64,000 nt of DNA, taken from the NCBI GenBank assembly GCA_023412275.1, contig JAEYNY010000135.1:1-64000 (forward strand), written 5' to 3'. Each line of letters begins with the position of its first letter. Position 1 is the first letter of the stretch. Source of the DNA: Bacillota bacterium. GTDB lineage: Bacteria; Bacillota; Clostridia; Acetivibrionales; DSM-1351. The position numbers were made by a program, and so were the translations under genes. The notes beneath the pieces were generated by a model. The model searched no databases. It was not told where the DNA came from and was given only the letters and a program-made list of their open reading frames with translations. Positions 44,108 through 54,900 of this stretch are shown here, piece after piece.

Positions 44108-47100
44108 ATGGATCAGGAAAATCAAATGAGGTCGGGCTTAGAAATAGCCATAATAGGAATGACAGCACGTTTTCCCGGCGCTGACAATACAGAAGAATTT
44201 TTCGAAAATCTTAAAAATGGTGTTGAGTCCATTGAGATACTATCAGATAAAGAATTAGAGGAGTTAAAAGTAAGTCGGGAGCTTATAAATGACCCCAACT
44301 ATGTAAAAGTACGAGCGAGTATGAGAAAACCTGAATACTTTGACTCTGAATTCTTTGGTTATACCTCTGAAGAAGCAAAAATTATGGATCCTCAAATGCG
44401 TCTGTTGCACGAATGTGCGTGGGATTCCTTGGAGAATGCAGGCTATAACCCTGAACAGTATAATGGCACCATCGGACTTTTTGTTGGAGGTACACCAAAT
44501 CCTCTTTGGGAATCCCACACAATATTAGCAGGTGAACAAGGGATATGGAATGATTTTAATTCAGGGAAATCCATAGATGCCTTTTCTAAGACACTTTTAC
44601 ATGATAAGGACTTAATGAGTACAAGGATTGCTTATAAATTAAACCTTAAAGGGCCTGTAATCACTGTGTTTACCTCATGTTCAACTTCACTTGTTTCCGT
44701 TCATCTGGCGGCACAGTCAATCCTGGGAGGGGAATGTGATATAGCAATAGCCGGTGGGGTTTCGGTGTACTTCCCCAAAAGAAAAGGCTATCTTTATCAG
44801 GATGGGATGATAGTATCACCGGATGGTCACTGCCGTTCATTTTCAGGAGAAGCTGGTGGGGCGGTATTTGGTGACGGCATTGGCTTGGTAGTACTTAAAA
44901 GACTTGAAAATGCTATTGAGGATGGAGATACCATACACGCCATAATAAAAGGCTCTGCTATAAATAATGATGGCAATGATAAGATTGGTTATACTGCCCC
45001 CGGCATAGAAGGACAGTCTCTTGTAATACAACTTGCCCAACAGATAGCAGAAGTTGAGCCTGAAAGCATAGGATACATAGAGGGTCACGGAAGTGCCACA
45101 AAGCTTGGTGATTCGATTGAAATAGAGGCAATGAAAAATGCATTTAAAAATATTGATAATAGAAATAAAATAGCTATCGGTTCTGTTAAGACTAATATAG
45201 GACATTTGAACAGTGCTTCGGGAATAGCAGGACTCATTAAAACCGTACTCTCATTGAAACACAAAATGTTGTTCCCATCGTTACACTCCGGTGAACCAAA
45301 TCCTGATCTGGAGAACAGCCCATTTTATATAAATAATAAGCTCAAAGGCTTTGAAAGCAGTGCTTACCCGTTAAGGGCCGGAGTAAGCTCATTTGGAGTA
45401 GGTGGTACCAATTCACACATTATTCTTGAAGAACCTCCAGAAGAGGTATTTGAAAGTTCCGAGTCAAATATGCCCCAATTATTGGTATTATCAGCAAAAA
45501 CCGAGTCTGCACTTCAAAGTCAAACCCGCAATCTGTTGGACTTTATCAGGAATAACCCGGATGAAAATCTTTCAGATATTGCCTATACGCTAAAAGTGGG
45601 ACGAAAATCCTTTCAATATAGAAAAATGCTTATTTGCTCAAATTTGAAACATGCAATTAATGTTCTTGAAGGAGATGTTTCAGGGGAAAGCAAGATAAAT
45701 GTGACAAAGGCTAACGACAGGAGCATTAATATTGTTTTCATGTTTTCGGGTCAGGGTGCTCAATACATTAATATGGGAATAGAGCTTTATAGTTATAATT
45801 CCTTCTTTAGACAACAAATAGACAAATGCTTCGATATACTGAAATTGCAAAGTGGAATGGATTTGAAAGAAATATTGTATCCCGGTGACAATATTCTATC
45901 TGCAGTGAATAAGCTGGATGAAACTGAATTTTTACAACCGGTACTGTTTATTTTTGAGTATGCTTTGGCGAGGCTTTTGATAAATTGGGGGATAAAGCCC
46001 AATATGCTTATAGGCTATAGTTTAGGAGAAATTACGGCAGCATGTATAGCAAAGGTATTTTCACTTGAAGATGCGATAAAGCTCGTTACGTTAAGGGGTA
46101 AACTCATAAACAAAACATGTAAAGGCATGATGCTGAGTGTACCTTTATCAAAAGAAGAGCTTATGCCTTTTTTGGATTCGGAGCTGTCATTGGCTATTGA
46201 TAATGGTCTTTCCTGTGTCATTTCTGGTAAAACTGAGAAAATTGAAGCCCTTAGCAAAGAAATGGCAGATAGACGCATAATCTGTATGCCGTTAAAGAGC
46301 ACCCATGGGGCACATTCACACCTGTTGGATTGTATACTGGATGAATATATGGAAGGACTTAAGGGAATTGTTTTCTCGACTCCGGTATACCCTTTAATTT
46401 CAAATGTTACAGGCAGATTGGTTGAAAACAATGAGATATTGGAACCGGCTTACTGGGTAAGACAAATAAGAGAGACTGTAAATTATTCAGATGGAATCAA
46501 TGAGATATTAAAAGAGCAAAACTGTGTATTCATGGAAATCGGCCCCGGACGTGATTTAGCCTTACTGGTTCATTCTCTTATTACAAACGGTAAAAAAGAA
46601 ATTAAAGGAGGTACAGTTACTGATATTATTAAAACCGAAAATAATGAAATATCTGACTCTTTCTTTGTTTTGAACAGGATTGGCAGACTATGGCTTAAGG
46701 GTATTAATATTAACTGGAATAACTTTTACAGGGACGAAAAAAGAAGGCGCATACCTTTGCCCACATATCCCTTTGAAAGCCAACCCTATTGGCCTGATAA
46801 TGAATTGATACAGGTTTCAAACAGTGAAATAGCAGGTGCTACGGATATATTTAAAGAGCCTTCATTGAACAATTGGTTCTATGTACCTTCATGGAAAAGT
46901 GTACCACTAATAGAGAATGACAGGAGTAATAAGAACGACCCTGTGGTTTTATTATTTCATACTTCCAGGTATAGTCTGGAGTCAAAAATTGCAGAAGTGT
47001 TCCATGAGAAGAGTTATAAAGTGATAGAGATTACACTTGGCGAAGGTTTTAAGAAAATTGACCCTTGCTCTTATATATTAAATGGTTTTGATTCAGAAAA

Positions 47101-50100
47101 TTATGATTGTTTGTTCAGGGAATTAAAGAATGACAATTTAAATCCGGACACAATTATACATATGTGGTCTTTGGAAAGTAATGCAACACATGAAGAAGAT
47201 CTAAAGAAGAGGTTTGAAAGTGCACAAAGAACCGGGTTATACAGTTTGCTGAATATTGTAAAAGGGGCAGATAAATATAACCGAAGCAACAAAACCAACA
47301 TTTACATAATTACCTCCAACCTTCATGAAATCACCGGACAGGAGTGTATAGAACCAGAAAATGCAACACTTCTTTCTACTGCAAAAGTCATTTCTCAGGA
47401 ATATTTGAACATTGGCTGTGCATGTATAGACGTTGAACATGAAGACTTAAATAACAAAGCAACAGATTTTATTGCAAAGCAATTAGTTAATGAGATAAAT
47501 GCTCCCATAGGTGAAAGAGTAATAGCATACCGAGGAAAACGCCGATGGGTACAATATTTTGAACAGCTGGATTTAAAGGAATACAGTGGTATAAACAAAT
47601 ATTTGAAATCTAAAGGAGTGTACCTCATATCAGGAGGACTTGGTGATCTGGGATTTAATCTGGCAAAATATCTGATTACCTCATATAATGCGAAGATTGC
47701 CATAATAGGTAAAACTCTGATTCCTGAAAGAGATGAATGGGATAAATATATCTTAGAGAGTAACGAATTGACAGGTAAAATAAATAAATTAAAAGTACTT
47801 GAAGATTTAGGAGGTAAGATACTTTATTATTCACAGGACATTTCAGATTACGACAAGCTGTTGGAAATAGTAAAGGATATTGAGATAAAAATCGGTGAGA
47901 TTAATGGTGTAATTCATACAGCAGGTGTTGTAGGTAAAAATGCAAAGGCTGCCAAAGAAATGGAAGAAGAGGATTTTGAAACCCAGTTCAGAAGCAAAGT
48001 CTATGGACTCATTGTAATAGATAAGATTTTTAGAAATAAAAACCTGGATTTATGCCTTTTAACTTCATCACTCTCCAGTATATTGGGGGGACTTGGTGAT
48101 ACGGCTTACGCAGCAGCAAATATTTACATGGATTATTTTGCTCAGATGCATAGAAGTATGGGAAAACTCAATTGGATAAGTGTAAACTGGGAGACCTGGC
48201 TATTTGAAAAGGAAGAGAAGGCTAGTGCTACAAACCTTGGTATTAATAGAATAGCCTATGCAATGAACCTTGAAGAAGGGATAGCCTCTTTTGAAAAGCT
48301 TGTATCGTTGCAATGTGCCAATCAAATAATAATTTCATCAGGCAGTATCCAGAAGAGAAGCAGTAGATGGCTTCATTTAGATACAATACCTGAGGACATT
48401 GATAAGGGTGTACAGAAAATAATAAAATCCCGACCTGACTTGCTATCGGATTATGTAGAACCACGAAATCAAAAGGAAAGATTTCTAGCCCAAAGTTGGC
48501 AGGATTTCTTCGGTATAGATAAAGTAGGCATCAGGGATGATTTCTTTGAACTTGGAGGGGATTCACTAAAAGCCATTAGTATGATTGCCAAAACCCGAAA
48601 AGAAACCGGTACACAAATTTCAATAGGGGAGTTTTTCCACAAACCGACCATTGAGGCAATGGCAAAATTAATTGAAGATATAGGCCACGGTTATGAGCCG
48701 GTAATAAAAGCCGCACCCGTAAAAGATTATTATAAAACGTCCTCGGCACAAAAGAGAATTTATATATTAAATCAACTGAATCTTAATTCAACAGCATACA
48801 ATGAGCCAATAATCGCCGTACTGGAAGGTTCACTGGAAAAGAAAAAATTAGAGGAAGTATTTAAACAGATAATAATAAAGAATGAAACACTGAGAACCGG
48901 TTTTGTTTTTAGAGAAGGAGAATTATATCAAAAAGTATATGAAAATTCAGAAATAGGAATTAGTTGTTTTAATTCTCTTGAAGAGGATGTCGAAAAAATA
49001 ATATCAGAGTTTATACAACCTTTTGATTTGAGTAAACCACCCTTATTTAGAATAGGATTAATAGAAATAAACAGCGATAAACATATTTTGATTATAGACA
49101 TTCATCATATAATCACAGACGGTGTATCAGAAGGTATTCTCATAAATCAAATAATGGAGTTATACGCAGACAGAGCAGTTAAAGATTTGCATATTCAATA
49201 CAAGGATTACTGTGAATGGCAAAGTCAGCTTCAGGGAAAAGAAGAATTATTGAATCAAGAGAAATACTGGCTGGAAGCGTTTCAAAAAGAAGCGCCTGCA
49301 CTAAATCTGCCGGTTGATCTTCAAAGGCCTTATTTGAAAAAATATGAAGGCGATGTACACAGTTTTACAATTTCAGGACAAGAGATAAATGGATTGGCTG
49401 AGTTGTGCAGAAACGAGAATGCTACATTATATATGTTTTTTATGTCTGCATTCATTATTCTCATGAACAAATTAAGCAGTAGCACTGATATTGTTGTAGG
49501 TACCGCGGTTTCAGGCAGAAAATATGATGAACTGAAAGATATTGTCGGGATGTTTGTAAATACTCTTCCTGTCAGGAATTTCCCTGAAAAAGAAAAGAAA
49601 TATACAGATTTCCTGAAAGAAGTCAGGGAAAATATAATAAATACTTTTAACAATCAGGATTATCAATTTGAAGACCTGATTGACAAATTGGCAATTACGA
49701 GGGATAAGAGCAGGAATCCTCTGTTTGACATAATGTTTGTATGGCAGAATTATTCAATAGCTGAGACAAGTATTCCGGGATTGGTCTTTAAACCATACAT
49801 ATTTAAAAAGCCTGTCTCAAAATTTGATTTAAGCCTTATAGGTTTTGAAAAAGACAATGGGGACATAACATTCAATATAGAATATTCTACAAACCTTTTT
49901 AAGGCGGATACAATCAAGCGGTTCAGTGACAGCTTCAGGAAAATTATAAAAACTATACTGCAAACGCCGGACATACACTTAAAAAGTATAGACATACTTT
50001 CGGATAAAGAAAGACAAAAAGTCCTTGAAGAGTTTAATGATACATACACAGAGTATGACTTCAGCAAACCACTTAGCTTTTACCTTGAGAAAAATGCACT

Positions 50101-51922
50101 TTCCAAGGAAGATGGGGCGGCGATTTTATGTGATGATTGTCAGATGTCATATAAAGTATTTAATGAAAAGGTTAATCAATTAGCAAATCTATTGATACAA
50201 AAAGGCGTCAGAGCAAACGATGTGGTTGGTGTAATAATTAAACGCAGTATTGATATGCTGATTGCAATCTGGGGAGTTATAAAGGCCGGTGGAGCTTATT
50301 TGCCTATTGATTCAAAAGCTCCCGAAGACAGAATAGCATTTATGCTAAAGGATTGCAGTGCAAAAATTGTTGTTACAAACACAGAAAATGTAATGGGCTC
50401 CGGCTACGATGGAGAAATTATTAATATTAATAACCCGGAATTAAATGAATTAAGTAAAGAGAATCCACATATTGAAGTAAAGCCGGAAGATGCGGCATAT
50501 GTCATTTATACTTCGGGCTCTACCGGATTGCCAAAAGGAGTGGTAATCCGGCATGTAAGTCTGTTGAACAGACTTTTATGGATGGCAGATATGTGTAATA
50601 TAACTGAACTAGATACTATTTTGCAAAAAACCACATACACCTTTGATGTGTCTGTTTGGGAGATCACTCTGCCTTTCGTACTTGGTGCAAAAATATATCT
50701 GGCAAAACCGGGCGGAGAAAAAGAGCCGGATTACCTTCTTAATATTATTAATAATAAAGGAATTACAGTTACACACTTTGTTCCTTCTATGCTTTCAGCT
50801 TTCCTTTCAGTGGTTCCTGAAGGCATGGTAATAAGTAAATTACGTAAGTGTATTTGCAGCGGAGAGGCGTTAACCCCAAATCACAAAGACCTGTTCTATA
50901 GAAAATTTAACGAAGAAACTGAATTGATTAATTTATACGGGCCTACAGAAGCGGCAATTGACGTAACTTACTGCAAAATATCCAAGGAAAGTGTAAAAAT
51001 CCCAATAGGAAAGCCTGTTCCAAACACTAAAATTTATATTTTAGATGAAGACAAAAAGCCTGTTCCTGTTGGTGTGAACGGAGAAATATATATTTCAGGT
51101 AATCAGGTAGGAAAAGGATACATCAACAGTCCTGAGCTTACGGCAAGATGCTTCCTCAACAACCCGTTTAACAGCGGTCTTACAATGTATAAAACAGGAG
51201 ATATTGGAAGGTGGCTGGAGGACGGAAATATAGAATATATCGGTCGTAATGACGATCAGATTAAAATCAGGGGATTCCGTATAGAACTTGGAGAAATAGA
51301 AAACAGACTTATAAGTCATCCAAATATAAATGAAGCTGTTGTTATGGTAAACAGGAATAATGAAAATGCAATTCTGACGGCTTATATTAAATATAATGAG
51401 CCTATAAAAAGTGAGGAGCTCAAGAGCTTTTTACTTAAAAGCTTACCGGATTATATGATTCCTGCAAAGTTTTATAGTGTTGATGAATTTCCTCTAACCT
51501 CCAGCGGTAAAACAGACAAAAAAGTCCTTCATAACTACGGTAAGGAATTAGAGGGCAAAAACAGTTTCATAGCACCTGAAAGTGAAATGGAAAAGCGTAT
51601 TATGCAGATATGGGAAGATATGCTTTGTGTAAAAAATATTAGTACGGATGCTAACTTCTTTGATGTGGGAGGCAATTCACTAAGCTTAATCCAATTGGGA
51701 ATAAAGATTAAAGAAGAGATAAACATCGAAATACCGGTAGAAGTTCTTTTTCAGTATACTACGGTTCAAAGTTTAGCTCGTTATCTGGCTGATGAAAAGC
51801 CGGTAATCGCTAACCCGATAGAGGATAATGAATTATTTAATTCTATTGAAAAAGGCAAAAGAAGAATGAGGGACAAAAAGAACAGACTGAAAGATGAATT
51901 TGAGAATAACTCAGACTGTTAG
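44108..51922 (+). CDS. Hybrid synthase, KS-AT-KR-T-C-A(Ser)-T
   Basis: This 2604-residue protein has a ketosynthase with C191 (SCSTS), EGHGSAT in place of EAHGTAT but with the His kept, and NIGHL. The acyltransferase is intact: GYSLG with S638, and HGAHS at the selectivity site, closest to the malonyl form HAFHS. The ketoreductase has GGLGDLG (near 1175) and TAYAAAN; it lacks the LDD motif. Carrier S1486 ends the PKS module. The NRPS module has an L-accepting condensation domain (SSAQKRIYIL; HHIITDG at 1666), an adenylation domain with D-V-W-H-I-S-L-I-D-K, a Ser signature, and carrier S2524. No epimerase follows, so L-Ser should be built in. A GGTGGAG site lies before the ATG. Confidence 0.93.
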   Translation: MDQENQMRSGLEIAIIGMTARFPGADNTEEFFENLKNGVESIEILSDKELEELKVSRELINDPNYVKVRASMRKPEYFDSEFFGYTSEEAKIMDPQMRLLHECAWDSLENAGYNPEQYNGTIGLFVGGTPNPLWESHTILAGEQGIWNDFNSGKSIDAFSKTLLHDKDLMSTRIAYKLNLKGPVITVFTSCSTSLVSVHLAAQSILGGECDIAIAGGVSVYFPKRKGYLYQDGMIVSPDGHCRSFSGEAGGAVFGDGIGLVVLKRLENAIEDGDTIHAIIKGSAINNDGNDKIGYTAPGIEGQSLVIQLAQQIAEVEPESIGYIEGHGSATKLGDSIEIEAMKNAFKNIDNRNKIAIGSVKTNIGHLNSASGIAGLIKTVLSLKHKMLFPSLHSGEPNPDLENSPFYINNKLKGFESSAYPLRAGVSSFGVGGTNSHIILEEPPEEVFESSESNMPQLLVLSAKTESALQSQTRNLLDFIRNNPDENLSDIAYTLKVGRKSFQYRKMLICSNLKHAINVLEGDVSGESKINVTKANDRSINIVFMFSGQGAQYINMGIELYSYNSFFRQQIDKCFDILKLQSGMDLKEILYPGDNILSAVNKLDETEFLQPVLFIFEYALARLLINWGIKPNMLIGYSLGEITAACIAKVFSLEDAIKLVTLRGKLINKTCKGMMLSVPLSKEELMPFLDSELSLAIDNGLSCVISGKTEKIEALSKEMADRRIICMPLKSTHGAHSHLLDCILDEYMEGLKGIVFSTPVYPLISNVTGRLVENNEILEPAYWVRQIRETVNYSDGINEILKEQNCVFMEIGPGRDLALLVHSLITNGKKEIKGGTVTDIIKTENNEISDSFFVLNRIGRLWLKGININWNNFYRDEKRRRIPLPTYPFESQPYWPDNELIQVSNSEIAGATDIFKEPSLNNWFYVPSWKSVPLIENDRSNKNDPVVLLFHTSRYSLESKIAEVFHEKSYKVIEITLGEGFKKIDPCSYILNGFDSENYDCLFRELKNDNLNPDTIIHMWSLESNATHEEDLKKRFESAQRTGLYSLLNIVKGADKYNRSNKTNIYIITSNLHEITGQECIEPENATLLSTAKVISQEYLNIGCACIDVEHEDLNNKATDFIAKQLVNEINAPIGERVIAYRGKRRWVQYFEQLDLKEYSGINKYLKSKGVYLISGGLGDLGFNLAKYLITSYNAKIAIIGKTLIPERDEWDKYILESNELTGKINKLKVLEDLGGKILYYSQDISDYDKLLEIVKDIEIKIGEINGVIHTAGVVGKNAKAAKEMEEEDFETQFRSKVYGLIVIDKIFRNKNLDLCLLTSSLSSILGGLGDTAYAAANIYMDYFAQMHRSMGKLNWISVNWETWLFEKEEKASATNLGINRIAYAMNLEEGIASFEKLVSLQCANQIIISSGSIQKRSSRWLHLDTIPEDIDKGVQKIIKSRPDLLSDYVEPRNQKERFLAQSWQDFFGIDKVGIRDDFFELGGDSLKAISMIAKTRKETGTQISIGEFFHKPTIEAMAKLIEDIGHGYEPVIKAAPVKDYYKTSSAQKRIYILNQLNLNSTAYNEPIIAVLEGSLEKKKLEEVFKQIIIKNETLRTGFVFREGELYQKVYENSEIGISCFNSLEEDVEKIISEFIQPFDLSKPPLFRIGLIEINSDKHILIIDIHHIITDGVSEGILINQIMELYADRAVKDLHIQYKDYCEWQSQLQGKEELLNQEKYWLEAFQKEAPALNLPVDLQRPYLKKYEGDVHSFTISGQEINGLAELCRNENATLYMFFMSAFIILMNKLSSSTDIVVGTAVSGRKYDELKDIVGMFVNTLPVRNFPEKEKKYTDFLKEVRENIINTFNNQDYQFEDLIDKLAITRDKSRNPLFDIMFVWQNYSIAETSIPGLVFKPYIFKKPVSKFDLSLIGFEKDNGDITFNIEYSTNLFKADTIKRFSDSFRKIIKTILQTPDIHLKSIDILSDKERQKVLEEFNDTYTEYDFSKPLSFYLEKNALSKEDGAAILCDDCQMSYKVFNEKVNQLANLLIQKGVRANDVVGVIIKRSIDMLIAIWGVIKAGGAYLPIDSKAPEDRIAFMLKDCSAKIVVTNTENVMGSGYDGEIININNPELNELSKENPHIEVKPEDAAYVIYTSGSTGLPKGVVIRHVSLLNRLLWMADMCNITELDTILQKTTYTFDVSVWEITLPFVLGAKIYLAKPGGEKEPDYLLNIINNKGITVTHFVPSMLSAFLSVVPEGMVISKLRKCICSGEALTPNHKDLFYRKFNEETELINLYGPTEAAIDVTYCKISKESVKIPIGKPVPNTKIYILDEDKKPVPVGVNGEIYISGNQVGKGYINSPELTARCFLNNPFNSGLTMYKTGDIGRWLEDGNIEYIGRNDDQIKIRGFRIELGEIENRLISHPNINEAVVMVNRNNENAILTAYIKYNEPIKSEELKSFLLKSLPDYMIPAKFYSVDEFPLTSSGKTDKKVLHNYGKELEGKNSFIAPESEMEKRIMQIWEDMLCVKNISTDANFFDVGGNSLSLIQLGIKIKEEINIEIPVEVLFQYTTVQSLARYLADEKPVIANPIEDNELFNSIEKGKRRMRDKKNRLKDEFENNSDC

Positions 51923-51942
51923 GATTATTTAGGAGATAGAAT

Positions 51943-54900
51943 ATGAACAAGGTTGAATATTCAGGAAATGAAATAGCTGTTATAGGTATGAGCGGAAGAT
52001 TTCCGAGGGCCGATAATATATCTGAATTGTGGGATAATTTAAAGGTCGGAAAAGAATGTATAACTTTTTTCAGCAAAGAAGAATTATTATCAGCGGGAAT
52101 AGATATTCACGAAATAGAAAACCCAAATTATATCAAAGCCCATGGATATCTGGAAGAAGCAGAAAAGTTCGATAACGATTTTTTTGGTTACAGCAATATA
52201 GAAGCCTTAGTAATGGACCCACAAATTCGAATGCTGCATGAAGTTGTGTGGGAAGCTCTTGAAGACGCAGGCTATAACCCGGAAACCTATAAAAAACCCA
52301 TAGGCTTGTATGTGGGAGCCTCTGACAATTTGTACTGGCAGATTGTTTCGTCATTTTCAAAGGATGACAGCGTTTCACAAGGGTTCGGAACTTTTTTACT
52401 GAATAATAAGGATTTCATAGCCACACAAATTGCCTATAAACTAAACTTGAAAGGCCCGGTAATAGATTTATCAACGGCTTGTTCAACTTCTCTGGTAGGA
52501 ATACATATGGCATGTCAGGCACTTTTGAGCGGTGAATGTGATATCGCTCTGGCAGGAGGAGTAACAATATCACTTCCACTGAAAAAAGGCTACATGTACG
52601 AAAAGGATATGGTTATGTCTTCAGATGGACATTGCAGAGCTTTTGATGAGGCAGGCTCAGGCTTTGTGGAGGGTAGCGGAGCAGGTGTTGTTGCCCTGAA
52701 ACTACTGGAAGATGCTCTTAATGACGGCGACGATATATATGCGGTTATAAAGGGTTCTGCTATAAATAATGATGGAAACAGAAAAGTTGGGTATACGGCA
52801 CCAAGCATAGAAGGCCAGGCAGAGGTCATAAGGTTAGCCCACAGGGTTGCCGAGGTGGAGCCTTCAACTATATCCTACATAGAAACCCATGGAACCGGTA
52901 CCAGACTGGGAGATGTGGTTGAAATAGAGGCATTGAGGCAGGCTTTTGGAAAACAGGAGAAAAACTACTGTGCTTTAGGTACCATCAAAAGCAGTGTTGG
53001 GCATCTTGATTTTGCAGCTGGTGTTACGGGTTTTATTAAAACAGCATTAATGTTAAAGCATAAGCTTATTCCACCTGTTGTTAATTTTAATACACCTAAT
53101 TCACAACTAAATTTGGAAAACAGTCCCTTTTATATTAATAAGGAATTGATAGATTGGAAAAAGGAAGATACACAGTTAAGGGCGGGAGTCAGTTCTTTCG
53201 GTATCGGTGGAACAAATGCCCATATCGTGCTGGAGGAGGCTCCAGAAGCATTAAACGAGCCTCAGCAGGTGGAAAAGTGGAATGTGCTGGCACTTTCCGC
53301 CAGAAGTCCTCAGGCACTAGACAGGATGACTGACAATTTGGCACATTATTTAGAGGAAAACCCAGATGTAAATCCTGCTGATGTAGCCTATACCTTACAT
53401 ACCGGCCGTAAACTGTTTAAATATCGCAGAACTCTTGTGTTCAATGGAATAAATAATGCAATTGATGCTCTAAAAGCTAAAGATAATAGAAATATAAAGA
53501 CTTTCTATTCAGAAAAGGACAAAAAATCTGTCATTTTCATGTTTGCCGGGCAAGGTTCTCAATACGTTAGTATGGGCTTGGAATTGTATGAGAAAGAACC
53601 TGTATTCAGAATGGCATTTGACAATTGCAGAGTAATTTTAAAAGGTCTTGTTGATTTTGATATAAAGGATGTTTTATATCCCGTTAAAGAAAATGAACAG
53701 GAAGCACAACTGAAAATAAATCAAACGGAATTAACTCAGCTTGTAATTTTTGTATTTGAATATTCCCTTACCAAGCTTTTAATTCATTGGGGTATAAAGC
53801 CTGATGCCATGATTGGTTACAGTTTTGGCGAATACACCGCAGCTCTGATTTCAGGAGTATTCTCTTTAGAAGATGCTCTCGAATTAATTGTGGCACGAGG
53901 AAAGCTCATGAAATCACTTAATACGGGAGCTATGTTAAGTGTACCACTAACTGAAACAGAATTAATGCCCTTGATAAATGAGTTTAATTATTCTGATACA
54001 TTAAGGGTTTCTATTGCAATAATTAACGGTTTTTCATGTATTGTATCAGGTTCATCAGAATCAATAGACACCTTTGACAAGTATATGAAGCAAAAAAGAT
54101 ATTTGTGTATGAAAGTACCTGTATCATATGCAATGCATTCCCCAGAACTGGCTCCAATTGTGGAAGAGTTCAAAAGAAAAGTTCAAAGTATAACTTTAAA
54201 TAAACACTCTATTCCTTATATTTCAGGCTTGACTGGAACTTGGATAACCGGGGAGCAGGTTACAGATCCGGAGTACTGGGCAAGACATTTGATTCAGCCA
54301 ATCAGGTTTTCAGACGGTATGGAAAAGCTTCTGGAAGACTCTGATACTGTATTTATTGAAGTAGGCCCAGGTAGGGATTTAAGTGTTCTGCTGAATAGAT
54401 TTATTGAGAAAGAGCCTGAAAGGATTCTGAATACGGTACGAGTTCAACATGACGGTAAATCTGACATTTATTTTCTGCTAAACAAGCTGGCACAATTATG
54501 GAGATGCGGTATAAAAATAAATTGGAAGAACTTCTATGGAGCAGAGAAAAGGCAGCATGTAAATTTACCCACATATCCTTTTGAAGGTAAGAGATTCTGG
54601 ATAGACAGTAATCCAAAAGATGTTTTCAGAAACGAAAAAACAATCTCATTATATAAAAAAGAAAATATTGCAGAATGGTTCTATGTACCACAATGGGTTC
54701 GTTCTACACCCGGATACAAGGGTAAGTCAAATAGTTCACAGTGGCTCATATTTAGGGATACTCTTGGAGTTTCTGATGAAATAATTAATGACTTTACAAA
54801 AAAAGAAATTAATGTTGTTACAGTTACCATGGGAAAAGCCTATGAAAGAGTAGATAAAAGCAGCTTCATAATTGACCCTGCACAAAGTGGTGATTACGAA